Source of the DNA: Przewalskia tangutica
Lineage: Eukaryota > Streptophyta > Magnoliopsida > Solanales > Solanaceae
Length of the DNA stretch: 64,000 nucleotides
Assembly (NCBI GenBank): GCA_029844215.1
Contig: CM056738.1
Coordinates: 71,230,093-71,294,092 of the forward strand
Direction of reading: 5' to 3'
Positions 36,771-48,441 of the stretch are shown here, one piece after another (within the stretch, counting starts at the first letter, position 1; every line of letters begins with the position of its first letter). The position numbers and the translations under genes are program-made. Under the pieces are notes generated by a model. It saw only the letters and a program-made list of their open reading frames with translations, had not been told where the DNA came from and made no database searches.

Positions 36771-37667
36771 AAAAACAGGTTCTTAACCATAACAAACCTA
36801 GGTTTATTATTTGTCTTTATTTTCTTACATTTAATTTTGTGCTTTAAAACTATTTCTTATTTATAATTGCTTTAATTGTTATTTGATTTTACTGCTTTCC
36901 TTATACTGGCATTCCGCTTATATTTCTTCCCTTACGGAAATTCACACTATCACACACTACACGCGAGGTGTGCTTTGCACACCCGCAAATTTCTTTCAAA
37001 TACCCAAATTTAGGAGAGTTGGCGTTTTACGCGGATAATTCGGTCCAATCGGTGGCCGCGTAGCCTTCTCGCTCGAGTAGTCCACTCGGGAACATTGCGT
37101 CTAGTGAGCCAAATCTTAGAAACTTAAGATAGAGTTATATCACCCTTTATATTAAGTCATGCATGCATACACCTTAGGTGGGTTAATCCTTGGTATCAAC
37201 GCCACAATTAAGAAATCCACCAAACTTGTCGACGGGTGTCATAACCCAACGACCAATCATCATATTGTGTGTAGCGTGATAATGGTGAACAGATCTAAGC
37301 CTAATCTAGACATGCCGAAATTGGAAAATGCACCGTCATTTGGTTGTCATTTCCAACAAAACATTACAGTTTTACGGCTTGAACCTATTTATCATAATCT
37401 CGTATATTTGGCGTTTAGGCCTACCTCTGGCATAAAAGAGGTCTCAAGCACGTGAGAACGCGAACTTGATTTGCATGCAATTTGCTCATTATTTGCAATT
37501 CTGCACTTATTATTAAAGCAATTTTTATCCATGTTATACTAACTTGGTTTGCTTCATTTTTTTTAGAAGGATTATTTTTGTCTAGCTTATTTCTCCAAAA
37601 GGTTGATTCGCGTTGACTGGCAGAACATCTCTACTTCACCAAATTAAAAGCACAATCATCCAGTAAA
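36771..37667 (+). other. Element C leader, second copy
   Basis: About 900 bp of untranslated leader, co-linear with 32862-33755 with few differences. Contains the GGTGTGC/GCACACC hairpin. No coding sequence recognised. Confidence 0.7.
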
Positions 37668-39515
37668 ATGACTAATTCAGATGCATCAGAACGAACCGGT
37701 TTGGGACTCATCTCCATAGATGAAGCAGAGGCCTCTGATAGGAGAAACACTACCGATCAAGACCAATACCTTGCCTAAATATTGCAGCAAATGGAAACCC
37801 TGCAGGCCGAAATGGAGAGGCTCTGATACATCACGAACCTGTCTATTAGCTTAAATGCGCCGCCACCAGAAAAAAGACGGATGTAATCGCACCACAAGCC
37901 TTTCAACCTCATGAACCTCCCCTTCCCCAAAATTTCCAACAAAAGTTACAACACACTATTTCATGCCAAAATACCCCACTTATTCCAAATTACCAAACCA
38001 CCCAGCACAAGCAGACGATACACATCGCCATCCCTAACAAGCAGCACATGCCATTGATATATACGGCTGAAACCCAACCATTCTTGTTCCCGTCATTCGC
38101 CGGTGGCCATTCTGAGGAAATGGAAAAGCACTTCGATCTGAGGCGATGAAAGTATGGCGAAGGAAATCTGTAGTCTGAAAAAGGCATTCAAAAGCATCCA
38201 GATAAACAAGGGACATGAATGGTTAGAATACGAAGATTTGTGTATGCACCCTGATGTTGAATTGCCTATGGGGTACAAGGTGCCCAAATTTGACATGTTC
38301 GATGGAATCGGAAATCCCCACGCCCATCTAAGGTCATACTATGACAAATTGATTGGAATTGGAAAAGACCAAGCAATCATCATGGAATTATTCATCAGGA
38401 GTCTAACCGGTGAAGCGCTGGATTGGTATACAAGAGAAGACCCATGAAAATGGTATAGTTGGAGTGCAATGGCGCATGATTTTGTGGACAGGTTTAAATT
38501 CAACACTGACACTGTCCCAGATAGATTTTATCTGATGAAGCTGGAGAAGAAATCCACAGAAACTTTCAGAGAATACGCCATGAGGTGGCAGTCAGAAGCG
38601 ACAAAAGTCCAACCTCCAATGGCGGAGAGTGAAATGACCACCCTATTCGTGCAGTCTTTAAAAGATGCGACATATTATGAGAGGATGATCAGTGTTATTG
38701 GGCGAAATTTTGCGGAAGTCATAAGAATGGGCGACTTTGTGGAAGATGGCATCAAAACGGGCAGGATTACAAACCTGGCAGCCCTACAAGAAACTAACAG
38801 AGCAATGCAGTCAGATTCAATCGGGGGTACCTCCCAAAGAAAGAGAGATGCAACATCCTCTGTCATGGTCATTCAGGAGCATAGACCATACCAGTTCCCG
38901 ATGTATCAAAACCCACCGCCTTCTTACTATAATCAAAACATCCAAAGCCCACAAGCGTATTATCAGCACTCCACTACCCCATACCCTGTTTACCATACCC
39001 AACAAATATTTAGTCCATCTCGGGCCCCTGCATATCCAAATCCCTCAAACTCACCCCAATCACGGGCCCGTGCTCCAAACGCACCTAAACCCCGCATAAA
39101 TCCCAAAAGAAAGCCAACCAAAACCTATACACTTTTGGCTGAACCTTTATCCCAGTTGTACGAGAGATTGAGGGCCGCAGGAATACTCCAGCCGATCCCG
39201 AGAAACATCTCCAATCCTACTTCCAGAGCGAATGATGAAACTAAACATAGTGTGTACCACTCTGGGGCTGTCGGACATGACACGGGAAGTTGCTATGACC
39301 TCAAAGATAAAATCGAGGAGTTGATCAAAAAATGAGTCATCCAACTGAAGAAAGCTCCCACCAATGAGAATGCCCATGTGAACATGATCATTGTGGATCA
39401 AGAAAATGGTCTGAATGGGACTATTATGCTAGTCCAGAGAGAAAAATGGGTGGAATCATCGACCATTTGCCAAAGGAAAAGAAGTACCCCTTGGCGAAGA
39501 TTGTTCGACCTCTGA
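37668..39515 (+). pseudogene. Element C gag (Tat/Ogre-type), interrupted by stops
   Basis: ATG at 37668 opens MTNSDASERTGLGLISIDEA; two in-frame stops follow within 160 nt, then small frame changes. From 38154 one frame holds the gag core: KVPKFDMFDGIGNPHAHLRS, ALDWYTREDP, then after a TGA at 38445-38447 MAHDFVDRFKFNTD, FREYAMRWQSEA and VIRMGDFVEDGIKTGRI. A Pro/Tyr/Gln-rich hinge follows. A C-terminal knuckle-like motif reads VYHSGAVGHDTGSCYDLKDK, lacking the first Cys usual in this family. A TGA at 39333 precedes a short in-frame remainder. Gag would build the particle. No protease or RT follows. Confidence 0.82.
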
Positions 39516-39689
39516 ATTAGTCATTTGCCAGAACATGCGCTGCATAAGGATGATCCCGCTGAAGACCCAGCCATCGGAGACACAGAGTAAAGAGACATTT
39601 TGAACAAGTGGACTTGTACCCCTGTCTTAGTCCTCCGAGAATCTAAGAAAATTTGTAGTTAGATTAATATATTTTGCCTCCTTCTTTTG

Positions 39690-40085
39690 TAAACCTGAAC
39701 TACGTTATGACCTAATTCCCTCGGCGGGATACGTAGGCGGTCCACACGGGCCTCGGTCCCACTTTTTGAAAACTCTATCATTTTTTTTTGTAACCTGAAC
39801 TACGTTATGTCCTGATTCCCTCGGCGGGATACATAGGCAGTCCACACGTGCCTCGGTCCTACTTTTGAAAACTCTATCATTTCTTTTTGTAACCTGAACT
39901 ACGTTATTATCTGATTCCCTCGGTGGGATACGTAGGCAGTCTACATCGGCTTCGGTCCCATCTTAGAAAATAGTATAACCCCTTTTCACTTGTAATGAAC
40001 TACGTCATGACCTGATTCCCTCATGGGAATACGTAGGCGACCTAAATCAGCTTCGGTCCCTCCATTAGAAAATTCTCTTTTACCT
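39690..40085. repeat. About 100-bp tandem repeat after C gag
   Basis: Four copies, starting near 39692, 39792, 39891 and 39994, each with 'gaactacgttatgacctga' and 'ccctcggcgggatacgtagg'. Copies differ by 10-20 percent. The 170 bp before it (39516-39689) show nothing. Confidence 0.88.
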
Positions 40086-40714
40086 TGCGTGTGTCGAAAT
40101 ACGCTCATCTCATTACATAATAAGATCAGCAAGGGATCCACGCAAGACTCGATGAAAAATTCAGCGAACTCGTACACCAGAAACTTGGGCAATCCAAAGA
40201 GTTCATCGCAGGAAGAAGACCATATTATTTTCAACAAATATTTTGTACTAACAACTAGTCAAGATTTGGGAGACAGGCAGGGGTTACAGCTCTGAGCCAA
40301 TTTGAACATGCAAGCGTCAAGCGCCGAAACTACAAAGTCAACGCGAATCAACCACCCTTCCCCAGACATACAAATTTATTTAAGTGCAGGTCTTCAGATT
40401 TGACAGAAACATGAAGTCGCAACATTTATTCTTAAATTCACAAGGAAATTCAACATTGTAGCTCGGCTCACAGGGCCACATTCTTATCCTCATTCATTCA
40501 TATCTCTGCACTACCTATTTTATCTATCTTTTATTTTGTAGAAACTTTCGCATAGCAGCTCAACTCGCAATGCCACAATCGCATGCATCTATCAAGACGT
40601 CACTTGGCTCACAGGACCACACTCTGAACCTCATTTCTCAATCACTTTACGACTCTAACTATTTTTTGGTTTATATTTTGCAGGTAATTTCATCATAGTA
40701 GCCTGCAGGTCAAA
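40086..40714 (+). other. Element C degenerate repeat region
   Basis: Non-coding. Contains three diverged copies of a motif like 'ggctcacagggccaca' (near 40465, 40560 and 40615) with 'cctcattc' or 'ctcatttc' downstream, so it may be an eroded tandem array. Nothing else seen. Confidence 0.45.
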
Positions 40715-40885
40715 ATCATCTTATTACGACGTTCATCTGATTACGTCAATACAACGATGTTTCATCTTATTACGTCTATTTAACGACGTCCTATCATGTC
40801 TATTCAACGACATTCATCTTATTACGTCCACACAACGACGTTCCTTTATTGCTTCCATACAACGACGTTCATCTTATTGCGTCCG
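40715..40885. repeat. 27-bp minisatellite, left part
   Basis: Six or seven units of the form 'attacgtcYatacaacgacgttcatctt'-like (24-28 bp). Split from the larger right part (51016-52400) by element B. The last five bases, GTCCG (40881-40885), are the B target site. Confidence 0.82.
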
Positions 40886-41482
40886 TGTCACGACCCAACC
40901 CCGGGGCCGCGACTGGTACCCTACCGGGGTACCCTGTCAGGTATATGTCAGAGAATAGCAGCGGAACATACATAACACATAACTTATAAAAAGGGTAACC
41001 ATCACTGACCAGCCGATAAGGCTGCCTTCCATAAAACATACATAAACAAAGTATAGTAGTACGACTGGTTCTTATAGCCCAAAACATATATGTGACCACA
41101 GACCTCTAAAGATAACAAGCGTGGCGGGGCGGGGCCGCCATACCACAAATGTACAAAATGCCTATAGCATCGGGGAATGTCGTACCCGATAAACAAGCTT
41201 AGGAGGAATGAAGCTTCGACAGGAATAGTGATCCTAAGCGAGGATCCTGATACGCTTACCTGCGGCATGAGCGGCCCAGGAAGGGGTCGATGCATGACGT
41301 GCAGTATGTAAAGCGGAAAATCGTAGTAACATCATAAGTCAAAAATAATTTGAGTCATAGATAAAACTCAAGTTCCTTACCCTGTCCCTTACTAACAATG
41401 AGAGGAACAGGTATAAAACTTAGAGCATCAAAATAGGAGGCTCACGAGCAAAGCAGGTACCTCGCGTAGTATCGTTAAGCAA

Positions 41483-41890
41483 TCCTACTCACGGGACTAT
41501 TTCACCCGCGTGGGTCTGTGGACCCGCGTGAGGTCATCCGCCGTCGTGGGACTATTTCACCCGCGTGGGACTATTTCACCGCATGGATCTGTGGATCCGC
41601 GTGAAATACCATCGCCGTACTCGCGTGGGACTATTTCACCGCGTGGATCACGTGGTGGGATCGCGTGAGTGCAAGCGCGCTCGCGTCATGGGTAGCAAAT
41701 CCATGACATAGATAATAACGGGGTTTACCGTAATAATACAAATATATAACATAGCTCATCGGCTATCATACATAACATAAGCACTACCGCCTATCATATC
41801 ATACATAAGCACTTAGGCCTATCATATCACAACATAAGCCTTCCGCCTATCATATCATACATAAGCATCTACCGCTTATCATAACATAAG
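41483..41890. repeat. Two tandem-repeat blocks in B 3' LTR
   Basis: First block (to about 41690): four copies of an 'actatttcaccCGCGTGG' type unit with short inverted words GGGTC/GACCC. Second block (about 41765-41890): five copies of a 25-27-bp unit with 'cctatcatatcatacataag'. Both recur in the 5' LTR at about 49038-49255 and 49330-49455. Confidence 0.75.
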
Positions 41891-43165
41891 CAAGTTAAGA
41901 AATCCCTAACTTCTTATTAACATTATTAATATATCCTTTCATTTTAGTATCCTAAGGCACTAACATGTCTTTTAATAGAGAATCAGAATTCAACCCAAGT
42001 ACCATGTACTTCTAACTTTTAAGAAAAACTCTTTTTATACAAGATTCCAAGATACTAATCACCATAGTATCAAGTTACAATTTCTTTTCAAAACAAGTCA
42101 CATTTCCTTTTAGAAATATAATAGGCTTCTAAATCAAGTGACTTCATTTCCTTTAAAACCTTAGGCAACCAATGCCTAAAAATTAATCCACCTTCCATAG
42201 TTTCAAATCCTTTACCCGTACTTGTTTTAATTAGAGTAAACCATTCTTTGTGAACCTTTCAAAAACTAATATAACCAACTTCCCATAAAGTCATTATATT
42301 AGCGTTATTCCTTCATCAAATACATTTTCCTAAATCCAGGACTTATACTTTTGAAATGAAACAAGTATCATATACTTTAAAACAAATGTAGATTATCAAC
42401 TCTTGTACGTATACCGTACTACATAGATACAACTATTCATGCTCAAGAGATAGGAAAGCTCTACATACCTCTTTGGTCAATCCACTTGCTAAGTCCAACT
42501 ACCGCAAGTAATATGTCAACCTATAATAACCATAGTGTGTTGATTAACCTCTAATTTCAATGTAGAAATTCCAAATTCAAGTTACCAATTCCTAAGAAAA
42601 ATTGGGCAGCATTTCCTTTGTTTCTACTCACTTTGCCACCTTTTCAAAGGCCTATTTTCAACACTCAAACGCCTCATTAAGGCCCAACATCCAAACCAAC
42701 ACAAAGGGGTTTACACACCTAATCTTGGGTGTGTAAAATTCTGCCTTACAAGTTATAATACTACACTTAACAATTCTAAAGTAGTTTGTAGGCTACAACA
42801 TGCTCATAATATCTCTTTAGCCAAAACCTTCATACCCAACCCACATTTCTTGCATGCAATGACTCTAATAGCATTATTTACTACCACAAGTACTTCCTTC
42901 TTAACATGCAACACTAAAAACTAATAATAGAGGAAGAATCATTACCTTAGAGCTTTAGCCAAATTTATCCAATAATTTGCTAGCCTCTATTCCAAGAACA
43001 CCACCACAACAACCTTCACAAGCTAGCCCCAAGCTTCCTTCTTGCCTTTTACTTTTTCAGATTTTTCCTAAGGCTAGAATACCTCTTGGAATTTTAGAGA
43101 GAAGGAGGAGCTTGAAATAATTTAAGAGAGAAGGAGGAGCTTTTTCTAAGAGAGAGATGAAAGAT

Positions 43166-43188
43166 GACCAAGTCTTTAAGACTTGGTC
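43166..43188 (-). other. Perfect 11-bp inverted repeat in B 3' LTR
   Basis: GACCAAGTCTT and AAGACTTGGTC with a 1-nt loop; the same arms as in the D LTR. The 5' LTR copy is at 50738-50760. Confidence 0.75.
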
Positions 43189-43284
43189 AATATCATCTGT
43201 TGAAATCAGATTGGGGTGGGACACTTGTCACCCACCCATGCCCTTTTAAAAGAAAAGATCAGATTTTCCTAAGTTTTTCCGCCA

Positions 43285-43500
43285 GATTTTCCGCCTCGGC
43301 CGCGGCCTCGCTTCCGTGGCGTGCCGCGACTCTGCGGACCCGGATCTTCCGGCGCGCCCGATTCCGGCGGCTGCGGAAACTTCAGCGACTCCTCAGATCT
43401 TTGGCGCGCGGCCTGTCTTCCGGCGCGCTACCTGATTACCAGCCTTGCGCGCGACCCTGCCTCGTGCGCGCATTGAGACCCGACCGCGGTCGGGCGAACC
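43285..43500. repeat. GC-rich palindromic module in B 3' LTR
   Basis: Dense CCGCGG, GGCGCGC, CGCGCGG and TTCCGGCG words. The 5' LTR counterpart (about 50855-51000) is about 70 bp shorter and hard to align, while the flanking LTR matches closely. Confidence 0.65.
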
Positions 43501-43510
43501 ACGGGTATAA

Positions 43511-43525
43511 AATTCTCCCCTTAGA
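43511..43525 (-). other. Element B polypurine tract
   Basis: Minus strand reads TAAGGGGAGAAT just before the 3' LTR. The LTR start TGT expected here is blurred (TTTATACCCG), so the exact edge is uncertain by 2-3 bases. Confidence 0.7.
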
Positions 43526-43612
43526 AACATTCGTCCGAATGTTCCTTCAAACTTACTCAAATCACAATATCGGCGTAGACTCGAATAAAGGCGCTCACGG
43601 CGGCAACAAAAC

Positions 43613-44902
43613 TCAAACATAAATACTAAATTTAAAGACCAACACGTTAGAACGTGGGTTACCTGGAGGTATAGGGAATAAGTGAGGATATTTCTTCATC
43701 ATGTCATCATCTGCTTCCCACGTCATCTCCTCTCTTTTCTCGTTCTGCCATAAGACCTTGACGGAAGCCACCTCCTTTGTCCGTAATCGCCTAACCTGAC
43801 GATCGAGTATCGCTGGGACTCTCTCATACGATAACTCCTCATTACTGAACCTCGTGAAGGGTGCACTCTAGATGGATCTCGAATACATTTCCGCAACATG
43901 GACACATGGAAGATCGGATGTACCGCCTCCAAATCGGACGGCAGATCTAACTCATAGGCAACCTTGCCTACGGACAATCCGTCGTGATGTACCTTGGGCT
44001 AAGCTTCCTTCTTTCCAAATCTTATCACGCCGCCGTGGCGATACCTTTAGAAAAACCCAATCATCTATCTCAAATTCCAAGTGTCGACGCCGATGATCTG
44101 CATCGACTTCTGACTCGACCGCCAACAACCGCCTCTGGATAAGCTTCACCTTATCCATCGCTGTGAACTAAGTGCGGCCCGACTAATCGAACCTCTCCCA
44201 CTCGAACCAGCCTATCGGTGACTGCACTTCCTCCCGTATAAGGCCTCGTAAGGCGCCATCCGAATCTTTGGAATGGTAGTTGTTGTTGTAAGCAAACTCC
44301 ACAAGAGGCAAATGATCCTCGGCTACCACGAAATCAATAACACAAGCCCGCAAAGATATCCTCGAGTGTGCGGATAGTGCGCTCGGCTTCCGTCGGTCAC
44401 GAGGATGAAACGCCGTCGAGACTCACCGTGTCCCTAATCCCTTCAAAAGACCTCAGAAGTTAGCCGAGAAGCGGGCTCTCTATCGATATAATCGACACCG
44501 ACCCCGCGATCTCACAATCTCTAATATATAATCGCATAGTCCTCGGTGAACGTCGTTCGACCGGAAGAAAATGGGCTGATTTCGTCGGTATCGACAATCA
44601 CCCAAATGGAATCATGCTTCCTCGAGTGGTAGGTAGTCTGTAATAAAATCCATATTTATCACCTCCCACTTCCAAGTCGAATATCAATAACTGCGCAATG
44701 ACCACCGGGCTTCGTGCTCAATCTTAACCTGCTGACAATTCGGGCACTGTACCACGAACTCCGCAACGTCCATCTTTAGGCCATCCCACCAATACACGCA
44801 TCTGAGGTCATGATACATCTTAGTCGACCCCGGATGAATAGAATAACGAGAACTGTGTGCCTCACGAAATCTGTGACGAAGTCTGTCACATCGGGAACAC
44901 AC
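43613..44902 (-). pseudogene. Element B integrase with C-terminal chromodomain, frame-broken
   Basis: Zinc-binding HHCC domain at 44902-44700: HSSRYSIHPGSTKMYHDL then CPNCQQVK. The catalytic core (44690-44160) is scattered over frames: MDFIT, ACVIDF, DHLPLVEFAYNNNYHS and SPIGWFE are readable, but the segment that should carry the catalytic Glu is scrambled. The C-terminal GPY/F-like part (44158-43952) shows DKVKLIQRRLLA and LEFEIDDWVFLKVSP, followed by VAYELDLPSDLEAVHPIFHV. The chromodomain end, KVLWQNEKREEMTWEADDD and KKYPHLFPIPPGNPRS, is intact before the TGA at 43613-43615. Chromodomains steer integration to heterochromatin. Confidence 0.88.
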
Positions 44903-46560
44903 AACCCCTCGAATCTTAGCACCCCATCAGCGCTAATTCAAATAGACTCTCTCTTTCAACAACGGCATCTCGATGCACTGCAAATCGGATCCTCATCACG
45001 TCGCCTCTTCACCTCCTCGACGATGGAAGACTCGGCAACCTCTCGAACCCGAATTCCTTCACTAACAGAATCAACCAAACGAACGCAAGGCTCGCTAGCT
45101 GATGTATCTCTCGGACCATATCCCTCTTCTCTCGATCAACATCGATGCGGACTACCCATCGATCTGCGACTAAGGGCATCTGCGACTACATCGTTGGCCT
45201 TGCGGGTGGTACGAATATCAACATCGTAATCCTTAAGTAGCTCCAACCACCGTCTCGCGCAAGTTCACTCCTCTGGTGAAGATGTCGGAGACTCTTGTGG
45301 TCTGTGTAAATGTCCACATAAACTCCATATAAATAGTGTCTCCAGATCTTCAAGGCATGAATCACTGCTGCCAACTCCAAGTCATGTGTGGGATAGTTTT
45401 TCTCGTGCTTCCTAAGCTGTCGAGATGCGTAAGTTATAACTCTTTCGTGATGCATCAGCACGCACCCAAGTCCGACACCTGACGCATCGCAATAAACCAC
45501 ATATCCATCTAAGCCCTCTGGAAGAGTAAGAACTGGGGCGGTCGTCAACTTCTCCTTTAGCAACTGGAAACTTTCCTCACAAGTATCCGTCCACCGGAAC
45601 ATAGTTGCCTTCTGAGTCAGCTTAGTCAAAGGTGCTGAAATAGAAGCAAACTTTTCTACAAACCTCCGATAATAACCTGCAAGGCCCAAAAAGCTGCGCA
45701 CCTCCGTCGGTGTAGTGGAGTGCGGGCCAAGTCTTATCGCCTCAATCTTAGGTATCAACCCGAATACGTCGGCCCGATAACATGCCCTAAGAAAGCCATG
45801 AAGCTAACGAACTCGTGACTTCGAGAACTTGGCATACAATTGCCGGTCTCGGAGGACTCTAAAACCGCCTCAAATGATCGTATGCTCTCGCTGCGTGCGC
45901 GAATACACCAAGATATCGTCAATAAACACTAGAACGAACATATCCAAGAATGGCCTGAACACCCTATTCATCAAATCCATGGATCTTGGCGGGCGTTGGT
46001 CACCGAAAGACATCACCATGAACTCATAGTGCCCATACCGGGTCCTGAATGCAGTCTTTGGGATATCTATCTCTCTAAATCGCACCTGATGATAACCAGA
46101 CCGCAGGTCTATCTTGGAAAAACACTTTGCACCCTGCAACTGGTCAAACACATCGTCAATCCTGGGGATGGGATATCTGTTCTTGATCGTTACCTTGTTG
46201 TTTGCTGTAATCAATACACATCTGGCGTCCCATCCTTATTCTTTACAAATATCTGGCGCTTCGAGGAGAAACAATTGGCCTAATAAAGCCTTTCTCCAGA
46301 AATCTTTGGTGGTCCTTGATTCCCTCAACTCGGCGGTGCCATCACGTATGGCGGAATAGATATCGGTCAGTGTCCGGCGCCAAATCGATGCAAAACTCAA
46401 TCTCCTCTCGGGAGGATACGGAAGCTTCGTGCGGGAATACGTGCGGAAATTCTCTAACAACGGGACCGATGAAGGTCGGTATCTCGACCTCGTATCGAAT
46501 ACCGAACCAAATGGTAAATATACCCGCCAGTATCATCTTCCAGCCTTGAGGTAAGAAATA
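44903..46560 (-). pseudogene. Element B reverse transcriptase and RNase H, frame-broken
   Basis: RT: NKVTIKNRYPIPRIDDVFDQ, FSKIDLRSGYHQVRF (first catalytic Asp) and VFIDDILVYSR (45911-45927 holds FIDD), with a frame change in the SFG segment. Connection: EVRSFLGLAGYYRRFVEKFA. RNase H is open from 45758 to 45186 with YCDASGVGLGCVL, HDLELAAVIHALKIWRHYL and YTDHKSL, so three of its acidic residues are present. The linker to integrase (VVADALSRRS) lies near 45190-45150. The RT N-terminus (46215-46560) is unreadable in one frame. Upstream protease and downstream integrase fit a pol polyprotein. Confidence 0.9.
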
Positions 46561-46590
46561 AACCTACCACCGGCGATCACGGTATTCCCT

Positions 46591-47139
46591 TTACACTCGA
46601 TAGGCTCGCGAGCGGAACCGAACTAACCTCTCTCTGCAGTCCACATTGGCATAGCAAGACGCTAGCCAATCCATACACATAATCACATCGAAGTCTGTCA
46701 TATCCAACTCTATCAAGTCAGCTAGAGTCTGACGACCATCTATAGTCACTGGGCAAGCCTTATATAACCGCTCAGCTACCACTGAAGCACCTACCGGCGT
46801 AGCCACCTCAAAAGATTCTATGGACTCGGGATCTATCCCTATTCTACCAGCAATATGAGGAGATATATAGGACAAGGTAGAAACCGGATCTATCAAAGCA
46901 TATACATCACAGCAAGAAACCAATAATGTACCTGTGACGACATCGGGTGATGCCTCCTGGTCCTGACGACTGGACATAGCATAGATGCGGTTCTGAGGAC
47001 CGCTGGAACTAGAACCCCTGCCACGACCCTGCGCGGCTCTTGGCCGTGAACACCACGCCTCGGGCGCGACAATCGAATATGAAGACCCGGCAAGCTGGCG
47101 GTGGTGAGCCATAGCATTTCCGCCGCCTGCGGGACACAA
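46591..47139 (-). pseudogene. Element B protease with altered active site
   Basis: Open from the gag-pro linker (NRIYAMSSRQDQEASPDVVTG) through GTLLVSCCDVYALID. The active-site triad normally Asp-Thr/Ser-Gly, here the DPGS form in element D, reads DPVS: the Gly is Val. Later residues SYISPHIAGRIGIDPES and DFDVIMCMDWLASCYAN match D closely (GMDWL becomes CMDWL). If real, the protease is inactive. Both Gly changes could also be consensus errors. Confidence 0.85.
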
Positions 47140-48239
47140 TCTCTCTTCAAATGGCCTGCGTCAAGAGTTACAAGCTCACGGAGGAACACGACACCCCCAT
47201 AATGGCAATCACCACATCGACCACACCGAGGCATATGTGGCCTCATCTCGATCGGAACTCGTCCTCCGAAACCCGAAGCCACGAACCTGTCCCGCTCCTG
47301 AATACTCAGACGTCCGAAGATGGTGGAGGAGCGCTCGACCGGTGGTGCAAATCTGTGCATTCTTTGGGGTTGTCTACCCTAAAACTACCAGAGGACCTGC
47401 TGTCTCGCCTCTTCTGGCGATACGTGTCGATCCGTCGCCTGCGTTCTCACACCCAAGTGCATATGTTCGCATGCGGCAATGTCCATGCCCCAAGAGCCAC
47501 TCCGTGCAACTCTCGCCAAGTGATCATCGAGTCTGTGACATACCGGTGCACTCGCCCTCCATGCTCGCTACCAAAGCGGGCACATACTGAGCCAATGAGT
47601 CAAACTCACATTATACTCCCGAACCGTCCCGCCCACTGTCTCGGTGTCAAAAATCTATCGGCCGAGCCTCTCATCTGCGGAGGCAAGAAATGGCCAAATG
47701 CGCTCCGAGAACTCGTCCCAAACACCGGAAGCGCATGCTCCCCGACGGTTCCCATGAATCATACCGATCAATCGCGGTATCCCGCCGATGCGAACCTAGT
47801 ACCACCGACTCGGTCTCCAAGCCGATGACCCTCGATCCATTGAATCGCTTCGGATAAACTCACGAGGATCATCTCGTGCCTCGACCCATAAAACTCCGGT
47901 GGCCGCAACTCAAAAGTCCTCGCCTCGCTAGCGACTTTGTCTTTGAACTACGGCATACCGAATCGCTGTCTCCACTTATCTCCGTTCGCCACGATCACGG
48001 CTAGTAATCGGGCCATCTCCTTGTAGCCCATATCCTGCGCCTCGCCGCTGGATGGAGGCTCGGTACCGCGGTCTCGATGGCCGCCGCCGCCTCGGACTCG
48101 CCGGGTTGGCGACGTTGTAGAACTTCATTGTCCAAACACCTCATCCGGTAAGGATCGGGCTGTGCTCGTAACCTCGGTGCCCTACTAGTAGTTCCTCTCG
48201 CTTTGCCCTTACGGGCCGTGGTTGCCTTGCGTGAGGCAT
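47140..48239 (-). pseudogene. Element B gag, frame-broken
   Basis: ATG at 48239-48237 opens MPHARKATTARKGKA-like sequence in overlapping frames (KATTARKGKARGTTSRA is visible). The gag core between about 47950 and 47450 is spread over frames and not readable continuously. The zinc-knuckle region near 47230-47136 shows CGRCGDCHYGG and GHLKRDC, but the two cysteines before GHLKRDC are lost through a frame change. Same gene as D 13129-14400. Confidence 0.75.
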
Positions 48240-48349
48240 AAGCGATACATAAAGGAAAACATCGGAGGAGGTTCAACCTATAACTCACTACATTGCACGA
48301 TCTTAGAGTGAAAGAATGGAAACCAATCCTAAATATCCTGCGACCTCTT

Positions 48350-48380
48350 GATTATAGATGTGGTGCACACACCGATAATC
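48350..48380 (-). other. Leader hairpin (element B), shortened loop
   Basis: Stems GATTAT/ATAATC and TGTG/CACA are kept. The apical loop has lost three bases compared with D, E and F, leaving a TGCA palindrome instead of GTGCAC. Confidence 0.65.
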
Positions 48381-48425
48381 AAGACTTTACTAGACACGGT
48401 GCATGGACACTTTCCGAGGACTAAG

Positions 48426-48437
48426 CGCTCGATACCA
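48426..48437 (-). other. Element B primer-binding site (tRNA-iMet type)
   Basis: Minus strand TGGTATCGAGC, again missing the A of the expected CAG in TGGTATCAGAGC. Confidence 0.78.
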
Positions 48438-48441
48438 CTTT

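Larger units (their letters stand above)
40886..43510 (-). repeat. Element B 3' LTR
   Basis: Plus strand starts TGTCACGACCC and ends near CACGGGTATAA. Contains a GC-rich tandem repeat of 'gtgggactatttcacc' (41483-41690), a repeat of 'catatcatacataagcac' (about 41765-41890), the GACCAAGTCTT hairpin and a GC-rich palindromic block (43285-43500). The pairing copy is 48442-51015. Confidence 0.9.

Noticed and set aside
38469..39335. Single-copy host gene of 288 codons
   Set aside because: Its motifs and its frame continuity with 37668-38447 show it is the Tat/Ogre-type gag of element C.
43164..43622. Plus-strand open frame of about 152 codons, Arg-rich
   Set aside because: Crosses the B LTR edge and reads the GC-rich palindromic module; composition only.
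47151..47828. Plus-strand open frame of about 225 codons
   Set aside because: Antisense of B gag; no similarity of its own.
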